This document shows, in pieces, positions 48,252-56,979 of a DNA stretch of 64,000 bases (position 1 is its first letter; every line of letters begins with the position of its first letter). The DNA is taken from the NCBI RefSeq assembly GCF_021021415.1, contig NZ_JAINWJ010000045.1, forward strand, positions 1 through 64,000, written 5' to 3'. Made by a program: the position numbers and the translations under genes. The notes beneath the pieces are model-generated. The model had not been told where the DNA came from, ran no database searches, and saw only the letters and a list, made by a program, of their open reading frames with translations. Source of the DNA: Martelella mediterranea (GTDB taxonomy: Bacteria > Pseudomonadota > Alphaproteobacteria > Rhizobiales > Rhizobiaceae).

Positions 48252-49217
48252 ATGGCGCGAGCGGGTCGACGGCGCGATTTTGACGAGAGCATGGCGCTGC
48301 GCGCCGCGTGGCTGCATTACGGCGGCGGGCTGACCCAGGCCGAGGTCGCCGCGCGTCTGGACATCTCCACCGTCAAGGCCCACCGGCTGATCGCCTGGGC
48401 CAATCAGAGCGGCGCGGTGAAGGTCTCGATCGATGGCGATGTCGCCGAATGCGTCGCGCTCGAAACCCGGCTTGCCGATGAATTCGGCCTGACCCATTGC
48501 GAGGTCGTGCCCGATCTCGGCGAACGCGGCATGCCGCTCCGAGCCCTCGGCATTGCCGGCGCGCGCTTCATCCGCCAGGAAATCGAATCCGAGCGCTCGG
48601 AGGTGATCGGCGTCGGCCATGGCCGGACGCTGGCGAGCGCGGTTGATGCGCTGCCGCGCATCGCGGCCAATGGCGTGCGCTTCGTGTCGCTGATGGGCGG
48701 GCTGACCCGCAACTATGCAGCCAATCCGCATGACGTCATCCACCGCCTTGCCGAAAAGACCGGCGCCTCGGCCTATGTCATGCCGATCCCGTTCTTCGCC
48801 AACACGGCCGCCGACCGCGAGGTGTTTCTCGCCCAGCGCGGCGTGTCGCAGGTGATCGATCTGGCCGCCCGCTCCGATCTGATGCTGGTCGGCATCGGCA
48901 CCGCCAATCCGGGCGCGCAGCTTGTGGCCTCCCACATGATCGATGTCGCGGAGATCGGCGAGGTGCAGGAGCGCGGCGGCGCGGGCGAGGTGCTCGGCCA
49001 CTTCTTCGACCGCGACGGCCAGCTTGTCGAGACATCGCTTTCGGCCCGCACCGTGTCGCTTGATATCAGGGCGCTGGGCAAGCGCCGGATCGTCGCGATC
49101 GCGGGCGGCGAAGAGAAGCTCAATGCCATGGCCGCGGTGCTGCGCAGCGGCACGATCAGCGGCCTGATCACCGACGAGGCGACCGCCGCCGCGCTGGCGG
49201 ACGGCAGGATCGGATAG
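48252..49217 (+). CDS. eryD: SorC-family regulator of erythritol catabolism
   Basis: A 321-residue sugar-sensing repressor. The N-terminal helix-turn-helix (about residues 25-60; LTQAEVAARLDISTVKAHRLI) is followed by the SorC sugar-binding domain with GVGHGRTLASAV, GGLTRNYAANPHDVI and GIGTANPGAQL. EryD of Brucella and rhizobia is of this type and represses the ery operon. GGGAGAG precedes the ATG. Here it is the first gene of the operon, 12 bases ahead of eryA, not the last as in Brucella. Confidence 0.88.
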   Translation: MARAGRRRDFDESMALRAAWLHYGGGLTQAEVAARLDISTVKAHRLIAWANQSGAVKVSIDGDVAECVALETRLADEFGLTHCEVVPDLGERGMPLRALGIAGARFIRQEIESERSEVIGVGHGRTLASAVDALPRIAANGVRFVSLMGGLTRNYAANPHDVIHRLAEKTGASAYVMPIPFFANTAADREVFLAQRGVSQVIDLAARSDLMLVGIGTANPGAQLVASHMIDVAEIGEVQERGGAGEVLGHFFDRDGQLVETSLSARTVSLDIRALGKRRIVAIAGGEEKLNAMAAVLRSGTISGLITDEATAAALADGRIG

Positions 49218-49229
49218 GGAGGCGGCGTT

Positions 49230-50846
49230 ATGACCAGTCACAATGGACGCGGCGACATTCTGATCGGCATCGATGCCGGCACCTCGGTCATCAAGGCGGT
49301 GGCTTTCGATCTTGGCGGAAGGCAGATCGCAGAGGCGGCGGTGAAGAACCGCTACCGGACCGGCCATGACGGTTCCGCGACCCAGTCGATGGAAGAGACC
49401 TGGCAGGACTGTGCGCAAGCGCTTCGGCATCTCGGGGAAAAACTCGAGGGGCTGGCGGCCCGCACGGCGGCGATTGCCGTGACGGGACAGGGCGACGGCA
49501 CCTGGCTTGCCGATGGCGACCACAGGCCGGTCGGCGATGCCTGGCTGTGGCTCGATGCCCGCGCGGCACCCACCGTCGACCGCGTGGAGAAGGAAGCCGG
49601 CGCGCGCGCCCGGTTCGAGGCGACCGGCACCGGTCTCAACACCTGCCAGCAGGGTGCGCAGATGGCGCATATGGCGGCGACGCGGCCGGAGCTTCTGGCC
49701 AATGCCGCCGTGGCACTGCATTGCAAAGACTGGCTCTATCTCAATCTCACCGGCGCGCGGGCGACCGATCCCTCCGAGGCGAGCTTCACCTTCGGCAACT
49801 TCCGCAACCGCGCCTATAACGATGGCGTGATCGAGACACTTGGCCTGACGGACTTCCGGCATCTTCTGCCGGAGATCGTCGATGGCACCAAGACCACGCA
49901 TCCGCTGAGCCCGGACGCGGCCAAACAAACCGGCCTTCTGGCGGGAACGCCGGTCAGCCTCGGCTTTGTCGACATGGTGATGACCGCGCTTGGCGCCGGC
50001 GTCTATACCGGCGATGCGGGTACGGCCTGTTCCACCATCGGCTCGACTGGCGTGCATATGCGCGCCGTCCACGCCTCGGGCGTCAGGCTGAATGACGACA
50101 ATACCGGCTATGTCATCGCGCTGCCGGTTCCGGACATGGTCACCCAGGTCCAGACCAATATGGCGGCGACGCTGAATCTCGACTGGGTGCTGGAGGTGGG
50201 CCGTGGCCTGCTGGCCGATATGGGAGTCGAGGTCTCCCATCGCGACATGGTGGCGAAGATCGATGACTGGCTTTCGCGCGCAAGGCCGGGATCGCTCATC
50301 TACCACCCCTATATTTCCGAGGCCGGCGAGCGCGGCCCCTTCATCAATGCCAATGCACGGGCGGGGTTCATCGGCCTTTCCGCCGGCCATCGCTATCCCG
50401 ATCTCGTGCGTGCGGTGGTCGAAGGCCTCGCGATGGCGGCGCGTGATTGTTACGCCGAAATGGGCGACATGCCGGGCGAGTTGCGCCTCACCGGCGGGGC
50501 CGCGCGTTCGCGGGGGCTGCGCGGCGTGTTGTCGGCAACGATCGGCGCGCCGGTCAGGGTTTCCGCGCGCGAGGAGGCCGGCGCTGCCGGGGCCGCGATG
50601 ATGGCGGCGGTCGCGATCGGCGTCTATCCCGACATGGAGCGCTGCATCGGCGAATGGGTGACGCCGCTTCTGGGCGATGCCGAGCGCCCCGATCCGGCGC
50701 TGAGCGCACTCTATCAGCGGCGCTATCCGACCTATGCCGCCGCGCGCCGCGCGCTGGAACCGATCTGGAATGCAATGGCGCGCGATCGCCGCGCCGAACG
50801 CGATGGCGCGGCCGATGCCGCCGGCGATGAAAGGATTACGAAATGA
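49230..50846 (+). CDS. eryA: Erythritol kinase
   Basis: A 538-residue FGGY kinase. ILIGIDAGTSVIKAVAFDLGG is the N-terminal phosphate loop, VTGQGDGTWLAD and LDARAAPTVDRV lie in the substrate region, CSTIGSTGVHM and RLTGGAARSRGLRGVLSATI close the ATP site. EryA forms L-erythritol 4-phosphate, as shown for Brucella; assignment here rests on the eryD-A-B-C context. Its stop overlaps eryB by ATGA. The substrate residues were not checked individually. Confidence 0.87.
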   Translation: MTSHNGRGDILIGIDAGTSVIKAVAFDLGGRQIAEAAVKNRYRTGHDGSATQSMEETWQDCAQALRHLGEKLEGLAARTAAIAVTGQGDGTWLADGDHRPVGDAWLWLDARAAPTVDRVEKEAGARARFEATGTGLNTCQQGAQMAHMAATRPELLANAAVALHCKDWLYLNLTGARATDPSEASFTFGNFRNRAYNDGVIETLGLTDFRHLLPEIVDGTKTTHPLSPDAAKQTGLLAGTPVSLGFVDMVMTALGAGVYTGDAGTACSTIGSTGVHMRAVHASGVRLNDDNTGYVIALPVPDMVTQVQTNMAATLNLDWVLEVGRGLLADMGVEVSHRDMVAKIDDWLSRARPGSLIYHPYISEAGERGPFINANARAGFIGLSAGHRYPDLVRAVVEGLAMAARDCYAEMGDMPGELRLTGGAARSRGLRGVLSATIGAPVRVSAREEAGAAGAAMMAAVAIGVYPDMERCIGEWVTPLLGDAERPDPALSALYQRRYPTYAAARRALEPIWNAMARDRRAERDGAADAAGDERITK

Positions 50847-52345
50847 GCGAAGCCGGGATGATCGATCTGTTTGTGATTGGCGGCGGGATCAACGGCGCGG
50901 GCATTGCCCGCGATGCCGCAGGCCGCGGGCTTTCCGTGGTGCTGTGCGAAAAGGACGACCTTGCCGAGGGCACCTCGTCGCGCTCCGGCAAGCTGGTTCA
51001 TGGGGGCCTGCGTTATCTCGAATATTACGAGTTCCGGCTGGTGCGCGAGGCGCTGATCGAGCGCGAGGTGCTGATGAACAACGCGCCGCACATCATCTGG
51101 CCGTTGCGCTTCGTGCTGCCGCATTCGCCGGATGACAGGCCGGCCTGGCTGGTTCGCCTCGGCCTGTTTCTCTACGACCATCTCGGCGGCCGCAAGAAGC
51201 TGCCCGGCACCCGGGTGCTCGATCTGAAGCGCGATCCGGTCGGCGCGCCTCTGCTCGACAAATATACCCGAGGCTTCGAGTATTCCGACTGTTGGGTGGA
51301 TGATGCTCGCCTCGTGGTGCTGAACGCGGTCGATGCCGCCCGCAAGGGCGCCACCGTGCTGACGCGCACGCCCTGTCTTTCCGCCCGCCGCGAGGATGGC
51401 GGCTGGACGATCGAGACGAAGGACATGATGACCGGCGAGAGGAAGACCTTCCGGGCGAAAATCCTGGTCAATGCGGCGGGACCCTGGGTGAACGACGTGG
51501 TGCGCCGCGTCGCCGGCTCCAATTCCAGCCGCAACGTCCGGCTCGTCAAGGGCAGCCATATCATCACCGAGAAATTCTGGGAGGGGCCGCACAGCTACCT
51601 CGTCCAGAATCACGACAAGCGTGTGATCTTCATCAACGCCTATGAGGGCAACAAGGCGCTGATCGGCACCACCGACATCGCCTATGAGGGCCGGGCCGAG
51701 GACGTGCAGGCCGACGAGGGCGAAATCCAGTACCTGCTCGATGTGGTCAACCGCTACTTCAAGCAGAAGCTTACGCGCGACGATGTCGAAGAAACCTTCT
51801 CCGGCGTCCGCCCGCTGTTCGATGACGGCCAGGGCAACCCTTCCGCCGTGACCCGCGATTATGTCTTCGATCTCGACGAGACCGGCGGCGCGCCGATGCT
51901 CAATGTCTTCGGCGGCAAGATCACCACCTTCCGCGAGCTAGCCGAGCGCGGCATGCACAAGCTGAAGAAATTCTTCCCCGGCATGGGCGGCGACTGGACC
52001 GACAGCGCGCCGCTGCCCGGCGGCGACATGGAAAACGCCGATTACGAGACGTTCCGCGACAGGATGAAGACCGACTATCCGTGGATGCCGGCCGCACTGC
52101 GCCGCCATTACGGCCGGCTCTATGGCACGGCGATTGCCGATATCGTCGGCTCGGCGGACGGGATCGAGGGTCTGGGCCGCCATTTCGGCGGTGATCTCTA
52201 TGAGGCGGAGGCGCGCTATCTTGTCGAACACGAATGGGCCCGCACCGCAGAGGATGTGCTGTGGCGGCGCACCAAGCACCGCCTGCATCTGAGCGATGCC
52301 GAGCAGGCCGCCTTTACCGTCTGGTTCGATGCCGAGCTGAAGTAA
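50843..52345 (+). CDS. eryB: Erythritol phosphate dehydrogenase (GlpD-like)
   Basis: A 500-residue FAD-dependent dehydrogenase of the GlpD family: LFVIGGGINGAGIARDAAG at residues 9-27, GKLVHGGLRYLEYYEF, LVNAAGPWVND and GGKITTFRELAER. EryB oxidises the erythritol 4-phosphate made by EryA to a tetrulose phosphate, passing electrons to the quinone pool. It is about 50 residues shorter than the paralogue at 38222-39883. It starts inside the eryA stop. Confidence 0.87.
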   Translation: MSEAGMIDLFVIGGGINGAGIARDAAGRGLSVVLCEKDDLAEGTSSRSGKLVHGGLRYLEYYEFRLVREALIEREVLMNNAPHIIWPLRFVLPHSPDDRPAWLVRLGLFLYDHLGGRKKLPGTRVLDLKRDPVGAPLLDKYTRGFEYSDCWVDDARLVVLNAVDAARKGATVLTRTPCLSARREDGGWTIETKDMMTGERKTFRAKILVNAAGPWVNDVVRRVAGSNSSRNVRLVKGSHIITEKFWEGPHSYLVQNHDKRVIFINAYEGNKALIGTTDIAYEGRAEDVQADEGEIQYLLDVVNRYFKQKLTRDDVEETFSGVRPLFDDGQGNPSAVTRDYVFDLDETGGAPMLNVFGGKITTFRELAERGMHKLKKFFPGMGGDWTDSAPLPGGDMENADYETFRDRMKTDYPWMPAALRRHYGRLYGTAIADIVGSADGIEGLGRHFGGDLYEAEARYLVEHEWARTAEDVLWRRTKHRLHLSDAEQAAFTVWFDAELK

Positions 52346-52368
52346 TTTTCAAACGAAAGGCCAGAGCG

Positions 52369-53301
52369 ATGCCGCTGACGCTTTCCCTGAACACCAATCC
52401 GCTCGTCAATCGCTTCGCCGACCCGGTGGACCTGATCGAGACCACGGCGCGCGACCTGAAGCTGCGCGACCTTCAGCTCACCCATGAATTCATCAACCCG
52501 TCCTGGCCGGCCCCCGTCATCCGCCGGCTGACGCGGGCCATGGACGGAGCGCTGCAGCGCACCGGCGTCCGGGTCACATCCGGCATGACGGGCCCCTATG
52601 GCCGGCTCAACCATTTCGGCCATCCCGACCGCGACGTGCGGCGCTATTATGTCGACTGGTTCAAGACCTTCGCCGATATCATCGGCGATCTCGGCGGCAC
52701 TTCGATCGGCACCCAGTTCGCGATCCTCACTTTTGCCGATTACGACGATCCGACGCGCCGCGAGGAGTTGATCACGATTGCCATAGACTGCTGGGCCGAA
52801 GTGGCCGAGCACGCGAAGGCCGCCGGTCTTTCCTATGTGTTCTGGGAGCCAATGTCGGTCGGCCGCGAATTCGGCCACACGATCGCGGAATGCATGGCCC
52901 TGCAGAACCGGCTGACGGCCGCCAATATGGCGGTGCCGATGTGGATGATGGCCGATATCGACCATGGCGACGTCACCTCCGACAATCCGGACGACTACGA
53001 CCCCTATGCCTGGGCGCGGGCGGTGCCGAAGGTCTCGCCGATCATCCATATCAAGCAGAGCCTGATGGACAAGGGCGGTCATCGCCCGTTCACCGCCGCG
53101 TTCAACGCCAAGGGCCGGATCCAGCCGGAGCCGCTGCTTGCCGCCTTCGCCGAGGGCGGCGCGCGCGACAATGAAATCTGCCTTGAACTGAGCTTCAAGG
53201 AGCGCGAGCCCAATGACCGCGAGGTGATCCCGCAGATCGCCGAAAGCGTCGCCTTCTGGGCGCCCTATATCGATACCGGGGCCGGTGATCTGAAAATCTG
53301 A
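52369..53301 (+). CDS. eryC: Tetrulose phosphate isomerase/epimerase of the erythritol pathway
   Basis: A 310-residue xylose-isomerase-like TIM barrel. The metal and substrate segments include TSGMTGPYGRLNHFG, VFWEPMSVGREFGH, MMADIDHGD and ICLELSFKE. In Brucella, EryC is one of three isomerases (EryC, EryH, EryI) that turn the EryB product into D-erythrose 4-phosphate. The ATG at 52369 after AAAGGCCAGAG is chosen over a longer reading inside eryB. The EryH (Tpi-like) and EryI (RpiB-like) genes are not in this window. Confidence 0.85.
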   Translation: MPLTLSLNTNPLVNRFADPVDLIETTARDLKLRDLQLTHEFINPSWPAPVIRRLTRAMDGALQRTGVRVTSGMTGPYGRLNHFGHPDRDVRRYYVDWFKTFADIIGDLGGTSIGTQFAILTFADYDDPTRREELITIAIDCWAEVAEHAKAAGLSYVFWEPMSVGREFGHTIAECMALQNRLTAANMAVPMWMMADIDHGDVTSDNPDDYDPYAWARAVPKVSPIIHIKQSLMDKGGHRPFTAAFNAKGRIQPEPLLAAFAEGGARDNEICLELSFKEREPNDREVIPQIAESVAFWAPYIDTGAGDLKI

Positions 53302-53324
53302 AACCTCGGAAAGCCCCTGACATT

Positions 53325-53351
53325 CCGGCCTTCCCGCAAACGGAAAGCCGG
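53325..53351 (+). terminator. Hairpin after eryC
   Basis: CCGGCCTTCC pairs with GGAAAGCCGG around a CGCAAAC loop, nine pairs with one mismatch, 24 bases after the eryC stop. TTCCTGCATT follows, so the T-tract is weak. It is the probable end of the ery transcript. Confidence 0.4.
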
Positions 53352-53487
53352 TTCCTGCATTGCGCCAGTTTGTCGCAGTCAAAGGTTTGCCGGTTTGTCG
53401 GCAGGCCTCATTGATATTCTATGCCAATTCCGGTGGCGATCTGATGAATGTCAATCTGGCCTGTGAATTGCTGTGGCTGCGACTAAT

Positions 53488-53504
53488 AATTTAAATTTAA
53501 AATA
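53488..53504. promoter_or_regulatory. AT-rich palindromic site upstream of the cupin operon
   Basis: AATTTAAATTTAAAATA contains the perfect 12-bp palindrome TTTAAATTTAAA (53490-53501). The site at 60044-60060 matches in 16 of 17 bases, and AAATTTTAAATTT at 53618-53630 lies just before the cupin ribosome binding site. They may be operators of the MarR protein encoded at 55958-56419. Confidence 0.5.
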
Positions 53505-53640
53505 TATGGACGGCATTCTTGTAATTTCGAACCGTCGATTATATCGTTTCTCCATCAAGGTCTTGAAGGACGGTTGCTGATTGTTCTTGCCAGCACAAAA
53601 GCCGTCGTCCGGTGTAGAAATTTTAAATTTGGAGGAAACC

Positions 53641-54066
53641 ATGAGCGCTAAAGTCGTACCCGTCGTCACCCGCAGCAGCGAGCTTGGCGAACAGACCCTG
53701 CAATCGGGCGAATGCGTCCGCAAGTCCGGCGTCAGCCCGCAGCACACGCCCGCCACCAAGATCTGGTTCGGCCGGGTCAGCAACGAACCGGGCCACCGTT
53801 CCCCGCCGCATCATCATGAAGAAGCCGAAACCGGCGGCTATGTGCTTTCCGGTCACGGCCGCATCTATTTCGGCGAGGACTACAAGGAATATACCGACAT
53901 GTATCCGGGCGATTTCGTGTTCGTTCCGCCGTTCATGCCGCATGTCGAAGTCAACATGAGCACGACTGAAGAGCTGGTCTGGCTTACCTGCCGTACGCCG
54001 GACAATCTGGTCACCAACCTGCCGGATGTTCCCGATGAGCAGCTTGAAGGCTATCGTCGCGCCTGA
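53641..54066 (+). CDS. Small cupin-domain protein
   Basis: A 141-residue single-domain cupin. The first metal motif is GHRSPPHHHEEAETGGYVLSG (His, His and Glu ligands, near residues 57-77) and the second includes PGDFVFVPPFMPHVE, so the metal site looks complete. GGAGG precedes the ATG at 53641. It is the first gene of a cupin-FAH hydrolase-SDR operon in an aromatic-acid cluster. It could be a dioxygenase, isomerase or sensor; the family does not tell. It is far shorter than gentisate 1,2-dioxygenases (about 350 residues). Confidence 0.8.
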   Translation: MSAKVVPVVTRSSELGEQTLQSGECVRKSGVSPQHTPATKIWFGRVSNEPGHRSPPHHHEEAETGGYVLSGHGRIYFGEDYKEYTDMYPGDFVFVPPFMPHVEVNMSTTEELVWLTCRTPDNLVTNLPDVPDEQLEGYRRA

Positions 54067-54083
54067 ACAAACTGGAGTAGAGC

Positions 54084-54926
54084 ATGAAACTGGTACGATA
54101 TGGTGAAAAGGGCGCCGAAAAGCCCGGCGTCCTCGATGCGAACGGTGCGATCCGCGATCTTTCGGGCGTGATCGGGGATATCTCCTCGGAAACGCTGTCG
54201 CCGGAGCTGCTTGCCCGGCTTTCCGGCCTCGATCCCGAAACCCTTCCGCTCGTCGACGGCAGCCCGCGCTATGGCGCGCCCGTCGGAAAGATCGGCAAAT
54301 TCATCTGCGTCGGGCTCAACTATGCCGACCACGCCGCCGAAACCGGCAAGGCGCCGCCGCCCGAGCCGGTGCTGTTCGCCAAGGCGACGACGGCCGTCTG
54401 CGGCCCGAACGACGATGTCGAAATCCCGCGCGGCTCGACCCGCACCGACTGGGAGGTCGAACTCGGCATCGTCATCGGCAGCCGTGCGAAATATGTCTCC
54501 GAGGACGACGCGCTTTCCCATGTGGCCGGCTATGTTCTCGTCAACGATGTCTCCGAGCGGGAATTCCAGTCGGAGCGCGCCGGCCAGTGGATCAAGGGCA
54601 AGAGCCATGACACGTTCGGCCCGACCGGCCCGTGGCTGGTGACGCCGGACGAATTCGAGGATATCCAGAATATCGATCTCTGGCTCGATGTCGACGGCGA
54701 GCGCCGCCAGACCGGCAACACCCGCACCATGATCTTTTCGGTCAAACACCTCGTCCGCTACATCTCGCAGTTCATGACGCTGGAACCCGGCGATGTCATC
54801 TCCACCGGCACGCCCCCCGGCGTCGGCCTCGGCATGAAGCCGCCGACCTTCCTGAAGGAAGGCCAGATCGTCACGCTTGGCGCTGCCGGGCTGGGCGAAC
54901 AGCGTCAGAAAATGGTGCAGGCATGA
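54084..54926 (+). CDS. Fumarylacetoacetate hydrolase family protein
   Basis: A 280-residue metal-dependent C-C hydrolase or decarboxylase/isomerase of the FAH family. The FAH core begins near residue 75 (KFICVGLNYADHAAET); the metal ligands are in TDWEVELGIVIG (two Glu) and VNDVSERE (Asp). SKGKSHDTFGPTGPWL-like and STGTPPGVG are conserved. Such enzymes hydrolyse fumarylpyruvate, act on 2-hydroxy-dienoates, or cleave oxo-acids. Placed between a cupin and an SDR, it probably acts late in ring-fission product breakdown; substrate unknown. Confidence 0.88.
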   Translation: MKLVRYGEKGAEKPGVLDANGAIRDLSGVIGDISSETLSPELLARLSGLDPETLPLVDGSPRYGAPVGKIGKFICVGLNYADHAAETGKAPPPEPVLFAKATTAVCGPNDDVEIPRGSTRTDWEVELGIVIGSRAKYVSEDDALSHVAGYVLVNDVSEREFQSERAGQWIKGKSHDTFGPTGPWLVTPDEFEDIQNIDLWLDVDGERRQTGNTRTMIFSVKHLVRYISQFMTLEPGDVISTGTPPGVGLGMKPPTFLKEGQIVTLGAAGLGEQRQKMVQA

Positions 54927-55726
54927 GCATGGTAAAGGCGAAGGCGGCGCTGAACGATCTTTCCGGCAAGACCGCGATCGTCACCGGCGCTGGGCGCGGG
55001 CAGGGGGCTGTGGAAGCGGCTCTTCTCGCCGAGGCCGGCGCGCGGGTGATGCTGTGCGACGTGCTCGTTGACGAAGGCGAGGCCGAGGCTGAAAAGCTGC
55101 GGATCGCAGGCCATGACGCGCGTTTCCTGAAGCTCGACGTCACCTCCGAGGCGGACTGGCAGGCGGTGATCGACGCCGTGCGTGACTGGACCGGCAGCCT
55201 CGATATCCTCGTCAACAATGCCGGGATCATCAACCGCAAGACGATTGCCGACATGTCGGTTGATGAATGGCGCAAGGTGCTGGACGTCAACGCCACCGGC
55301 GCATTCGCAGGCCTCAAGGCGGCGCTGCCGCTGATGGCGGAAACCGGCGGCGGCTCGGTTATCAATATCTCCTCCAACAGCGGCTTTTCTGGCCATTACG
55401 ACCCGGCCTACACCGCCAGCAAATGGGCGCTGCGCGGGCTGACCCGCACGGCGGCGATGGAATATGCAGAAAAGGGCGTGCGCGTGAATGCGATCTGCCC
55501 CGGCCTGATCGTCACCGATCTCAACCGCAACTCCCCGCATCTGAAGCCGATGATCGAGATGACGCCGATGGGACGCAGCGGCGAGGCCGAGGAAGTGGCC
55601 CAACTCGTGCTGTTCCTCGCCTCAGACGCCTCCGCCTTCATCACCGGCGAGGACTTCGTCATCGACGGCGGCTTCACCGGCGGCGCGGCCTATCGCCGCG
55701 TGGCGCGGGAGACGGGGATTTACTGA
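54923..55726 (+). CDS. Short-chain dehydrogenase/reductase
   Basis: A 267-residue classical SDR. The NAD(P) motif is TGAGRGQG near residues 22-29, NNAG near 98, catalytic Ser in INISSNSGF and the YTASK motif; Asp after beta-2 (LCDVLVDEG) suggests NAD preference. The start is the ATG overlapping the FAH stop (a second ATG at 54929 is possible). It is the last gene of the cupin operon. The substrate is unknown. Confidence 0.88.
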   Translation: MSMVKAKAALNDLSGKTAIVTGAGRGQGAVEAALLAEAGARVMLCDVLVDEGEAEAEKLRIAGHDARFLKLDVTSEADWQAVIDAVRDWTGSLDILVNNAGIINRKTIADMSVDEWRKVLDVNATGAFAGLKAALPLMAETGGGSVINISSNSGFSGHYDPAYTASKWALRGLTRTAAMEYAEKGVRVNAICPGLIVTDLNRNSPHLKPMIEMTPMGRSGEAEEVAQLVLFLASDASAFITGEDFVIDGGFTGGAAYRRVARETGIY

Positions 55727-55754
55727 GGGGCTGTGTCGCGGGGCGGGGCTGTTG

Positions 55755-55898
55755 CCCTCATCCGGCCTTCGGCCACCTTCTCCCCGGTGGGGAGAAGGGG
55801 AAGACGGCGCGGCACTGTCTTGCCGCTTGCTCTGAAAACGCAGCATTGTCCCCCTCTCCCCGCAGGGGAGAGGGTGGCGCGAATGCGCCGGGTGAGGG
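55755..55898. repeat. Composite palindromic repeat of about 145 bp
   Basis: The ends CCCTCATCCGGC and GCCGGGTGAGGG are inverted with one mismatch. Inside are two hairpins, CTTCTCCCC-GGT-GGGGAGAAG and CCCTCTCCCC-GCA-GGGGAGAGGG. The same kind of element is common in intergenic DNA of rhizobia. It lies between the convergent SDR and MarR genes and may terminate both. Confidence 0.65.
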
Positions 55899-55957
55899 CA
55901 AGCAGCCTTTCCACGCATGGAGGAGCTAAGTGATTGCAAGCGAGGCCCGCCCGCCGC

Positions 55958-56419
55958 TCAACTATGCGGCTTGTGGCGGATATCCATCATGATCGAGATT
56001 GCCCGGGCGATGTCCGGCTCGGCGATTTCGGCGAAGATCTCGTCGATCCAGCCGCGATGGACGGCTGTTGCCTCGTCCATCAGCGCCTTGCCCTCGGGCG
56101 TTATGCGCACCAGGAAGGCGCGGCGGTCGGTTTCCTGGTTCTCGCGCTCGACCAGACCGTCGGCGACCAGTTTCTCGATCACGCCGGTGACATTGCCGTT
56201 GGAGACCACGAGCTGTTTGGAAAGCTCGCTCATGCGCATGCCCTCGGGGGCCGCGTGCAACGCCGCCATCACGTCGAAACGCGGCAGCGTCATCGCGTAA
56301 TTCTCGCGCAGGCGTTCGCGCAGATTGCCCTCGACATGGCGCACCGCCTTAAGCATCTGCAGCCAGAGGCGCACGCGCTGGGTGGCAAGGGCCTGGTCTT
56401 TGACTTCATGGGCGGTCAT
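55958..56419 (-). CDS. MarR-family transcriptional regulator
   Basis: A 153-residue winged-helix repressor. The recognition part is RMSELSKQLVVSNGNVTGVIEKLVADGL and the wing NQETDRRAFLVRITPEG with the DRR motif. MarR proteins in CoA-linked aromatic pathways often sense the aryl-CoA. The start at 56419 (MTAHEVKDQ) has AGAGAGAA upstream; an ATG at 56458 behind GAGG is a credible alternative. It is the last gene of the hydroxylase-SDR-RidA operon and so likely autoregulated. Confidence 0.88.
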   Translation of the reverse strand: MTAHEVKDQALATQRVRLWLQMLKAVRHVEGNLRERLRENYAMTLPRFDVMAALHAAPEGMRMSELSKQLVVSNGNVTGVIEKLVADGLVERENQETDRRAFLVRITPEGKALMDEATAVHRGWIDEIFAEIAEPDIARAISIMMDIRHKPHS

Positions 56420-56491
56420 GGCGGATTCTCTCTGCTTCCGTAACCGCTCTAGCCGCATTTGCTTCAAACCTCAACCAGATTACGGCACGAC

Positions 56492-56911
56492 TTACCCGGC
56501 GGGGATCACCGCGGTCGCCTCGATCTCCACCTTGGCTGCGTCTTCCATCAGGGCGACGACCTGAACCACGGCCATGGCAGGGAAATGGCGGCCCATGACC
56601 TTGCGGTAGACCAGGCCAAGTTCCTTGAGGTTGTCGAGATATTCGCGCTTGTCGGTGATGTACCAGGTCAGCCGCACCACGTGTTCCGGCCGGGCGCCGG
56701 CTTCGGCGAGCACGGCGACGATATTGCGCAGCGTCTGCTCGAACTGGCCGACGAGATCGTCATGCTCGAATTCCTGCCGGGCATTCCAGCCGATCAGACC
56801 GCCGGTGAAGACCATCCGGCCCGTGGCGGCCATGCCGTTGGCGTAGCCGCGGGCGGGGACCCAGCCTTCGGGTTCGAGAAACTGATGCGGCGATTGCGAG
56901 TACGATGTCAT
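56492..56911 (-). CDS. RidA/YjgF family protein
   Basis: A 139-residue RidA-type protein, normally a trimer that hydrolyses enamine or imine intermediates. Segments RMVFTGGLIGWN and LRNIVAVLAEAGARPEHVVRLTWYITD are typical, and an Arg in VVRLTWYITD matches the catalytic Arg position. The start at 56911 (MTSYSQSPHQFLEP) removes an unlikely N-terminal extension. It is placed in an operon with the fused aryl-CoA hydroxylase, where a deaminating role on an enamine product is attractive. Confidence 0.85.
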   Translation of the reverse strand: MTSYSQSPHQFLEPEGWVPARGYANGMAATGRMVFTGGLIGWNARQEFEHDDLVGQFEQTLRNIVAVLAEAGARPEHVVRLTWYITDKREYLDNLKELGLVYRKVMGRHFPAMAVVQVVALMEDAAKVEIEATAVIPAG

Positions 56912-56979
56912 GCCTGAACTTTCAAATACAAACCTGATGGGCGGCTTTTCAGCGCTGTGTGGATGGGCGGCGGGCGAAT

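Noticed and set aside
48144-50390. A 748-codon minus-strand frame opposite eryD and eryA
   Set aside because: Frame-shadow of real genes with family motifs; the translation shows no recognisable domain and no ribosome binding site.
53366-53400. GTTTGTCG repeated twice 25 bp apart after eryC
   Set aside because: Only 8 bp long with no symmetry or link to a promoter; probably chance.
53641-54066. Gentisate 1,2-dioxygenase
   Set aside because: The cupin is 141 residues, less than half the size of known gentisate dioxygenases, so the name is not justified; kept only as a hypothesis for ring cleavage.
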